Assembly (NCBI GenBank): GCA_021771675.1
Contig: JAETOP010000059.1
Coordinates: forward strand, 1-23,172
Length of the DNA: 23,172 bases
Direction: 5' to 3'
Source: Oscillospiraceae bacterium
GTDB lineage: Bacteria > Bacillota_A > Clostridia > Oscillospirales > Oscillospiraceae
A model generated the notes under the pieces. That model was not told the origin of the DNA. It searched no databases and was given only the letters and a program-made list of their open reading frames with translations. A program made the translations under genes and the position numbers. Shown piece by piece: positions 22,576-23,172 of this stretch. Position 1 is the first letter of the stretch. Every line of letters starts with the position of its first letter.

Positions 22576-22998
22576 ATGAAGTCTATGTGGTTTGTATTCG
22601 CATTGCTCTCCGCCCTGTTTGCGGCGCTGACCTCCATCCTGGCAAAAATTGGCATCGAAGGGGTCAATTCCAATCTGGCCACCGCCCTGCGGACTCTTGT
22701 GGTACTGGCCATGGCCTGGGGCATGGTGTTTCTCACCGGCGCTCAGGGGGGTATCGGCTCCATCAGCCGGAAAAGCTGGACTTTTTTAATTCTGTCCGGC
22801 CTGGCCACCGGAGCCTCCTGGCTGTGCTACTACCGGGCGCTGCAAATTGGTGAGGCCTCCAAGGTCGTCCCCATCGACAAGCTCAGCGTGGTCATCACCC
22901 TGGTGCTGGCATTCGTGTTCCTCCACGAAAAATTCACCTGGAAATCCGGCCTGGGCGCCATCCTCATCACCGCCGGAACACTCATTATGGTGCTGTAG
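22576..22998 (+). CDS. EamA-family small drug/metabolite transporter (single domain)
   Basis: 140 aa with five hydrophobic segments and one EamA domain (WFVFALLSALFAALTSILAKIG at the start, LATGASWLCYYRALQIGEASKVVPIDKLSVV in the middle, GAILITAGTLIMVL at the end). Proteins of this size and sequence occur as single-domain DMT transporters that probably dimerise. Substrate unknown. The ATG at 22576 has AAAGGA only 3 nt upstream; the next ATG (22585) has it 12 nt away, so the start is uncertain by three codons. It is divergent from feoA and is followed by repeat copy D. Confidence 0.9.
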   Translation: MKSMWFVFALLSALFAALTSILAKIGIEGVNSNLATALRTLVVLAMAWGMVFLTGAQGGIGSISRKSWTFLILSGLATGASWLCYYRALQIGEASKVVPIDKLSVVITLVLAFVFLHEKFTWKSGLGAILITAGTLIMVL

Positions 22999-23057
22999 GG
23001 AAAGAACTCAGCAAATAGGTGTTTGGCGAGTTGATCCGGCGCACCTCCTGTTTGAGC

Positions 23058-23172
23058 GTAGGGGAGGCTATCAGCCTCCCGCCAGGTGAAATACCTGAGT
23101 GTTCCGTTGAATGGTAGGAGCTGCTGGCTTTTGAGAAAGGCCCCTCTGTGTAAGGGGTAAGCGAAGCGCAGT
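23058..23172. repeat. Dispersed repeat, copy D (cut by the window end)
   Basis: It opens with the 25-nt palindromic unit (23058-23082), then a small stem CAGGT/ACCTG (23083-23097 region) and AGTGTTCCGTTGAATGG as at 16066-16082. Then comes GAGAAAGGCCCCTCTGTGTAAGG, the left edge of the composite repeat. The last 18 bases of the window equal its first 18. No gene is seen in 22999-23172. Confidence 0.75.

Overview
The window looks like chromosome from a GC-rich, spore-forming member of the class Clostridia, most likely a gut Oscillospirales (Oscillospiraceae/Ruminococcaceae-like) organism. This is inferred from a SipL-type spore coat protein (SPOCS + LysM), strong AGGAGG ribosome sites, Firmicutes-type -35/-10 promoters, FeoA/FeoB with the small Cys-rich FeoB-associated protein, an FHA-FtsW fusion, and many copies of an intergenic palindromic repeat. 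No rRNA, tRNA, CRISPR array, integrase or transposase gene was seen.

Layout. 1-477: repeat copy A and a short palindromic unit, no gene. 478-2559 (-): two adjacent G3E (CobW/COG0523) GTPases, one with a large His-rich metal-binding segment and one with a YcgQ/DUF1980-like C-terminal domain. 2716-4062 (-): MATE efflux protein with its own promoter. 4297-5983 (-): sipL-like spore coat gene with a sigma-E-like promoter, preceded by an unlisted 47-aa membrane protein. 6077-10861 (-): complete branched-chain amino-acid ABC importer in the order livJ-livH-livM-livG-livF, with coupled ATGA overlaps and a hairpin between livJ and livH. 10862-11202 (-): the liv leader region, with a near-consensus promoter, a 55-codon ORF whose C-terminus is very rich in Leu/Val/Ile, a strong internal hairpin and a terminator-like hairpin just before livJ. 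11267-15306 (-): nfo, FHA-FtsW/RodA and a class B penicillin-binding protein in one co-directional run. 15307-16272: gene-poor, with iteron-like repeats, a 13-bp perfect hairpin, a 16-bp palindrome and a nested inverted-repeat element. 16273-18045: WYL regulator (+), lipoprotein (-), DUF1294 membrane protein (+). 18046-18436: repeat copy B. 18437-19594 (+): exported Ig-like/SLH protein. 19595-20074: terminator and repeat copy C. 20075-22418 (-): feoA-feoB-FeoB-associated protein, divergent from an EamA-family transporter (22576-22998, +). The window ends inside another repeat copy.

How it fits together. The liv genes form a self-contained importer that appears to carry its own leader-based control; that leader is the most interesting candidate system here. 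The two CobW proteins look like a metallochaperone pair, and feoABC is a standard ferrous iron uptake operon. FHA-FtsW and the PBP form a translationally coupled glycosyltransferase/transpeptidase pair for peptidoglycan synthesis. The dispersed repeats sit between genes, mostly downstream of gene 3' ends, and their hairpins may double as transcript ends. Start sites given below often differ from the longest open frame; the choice rests on ribosome sites and family length.
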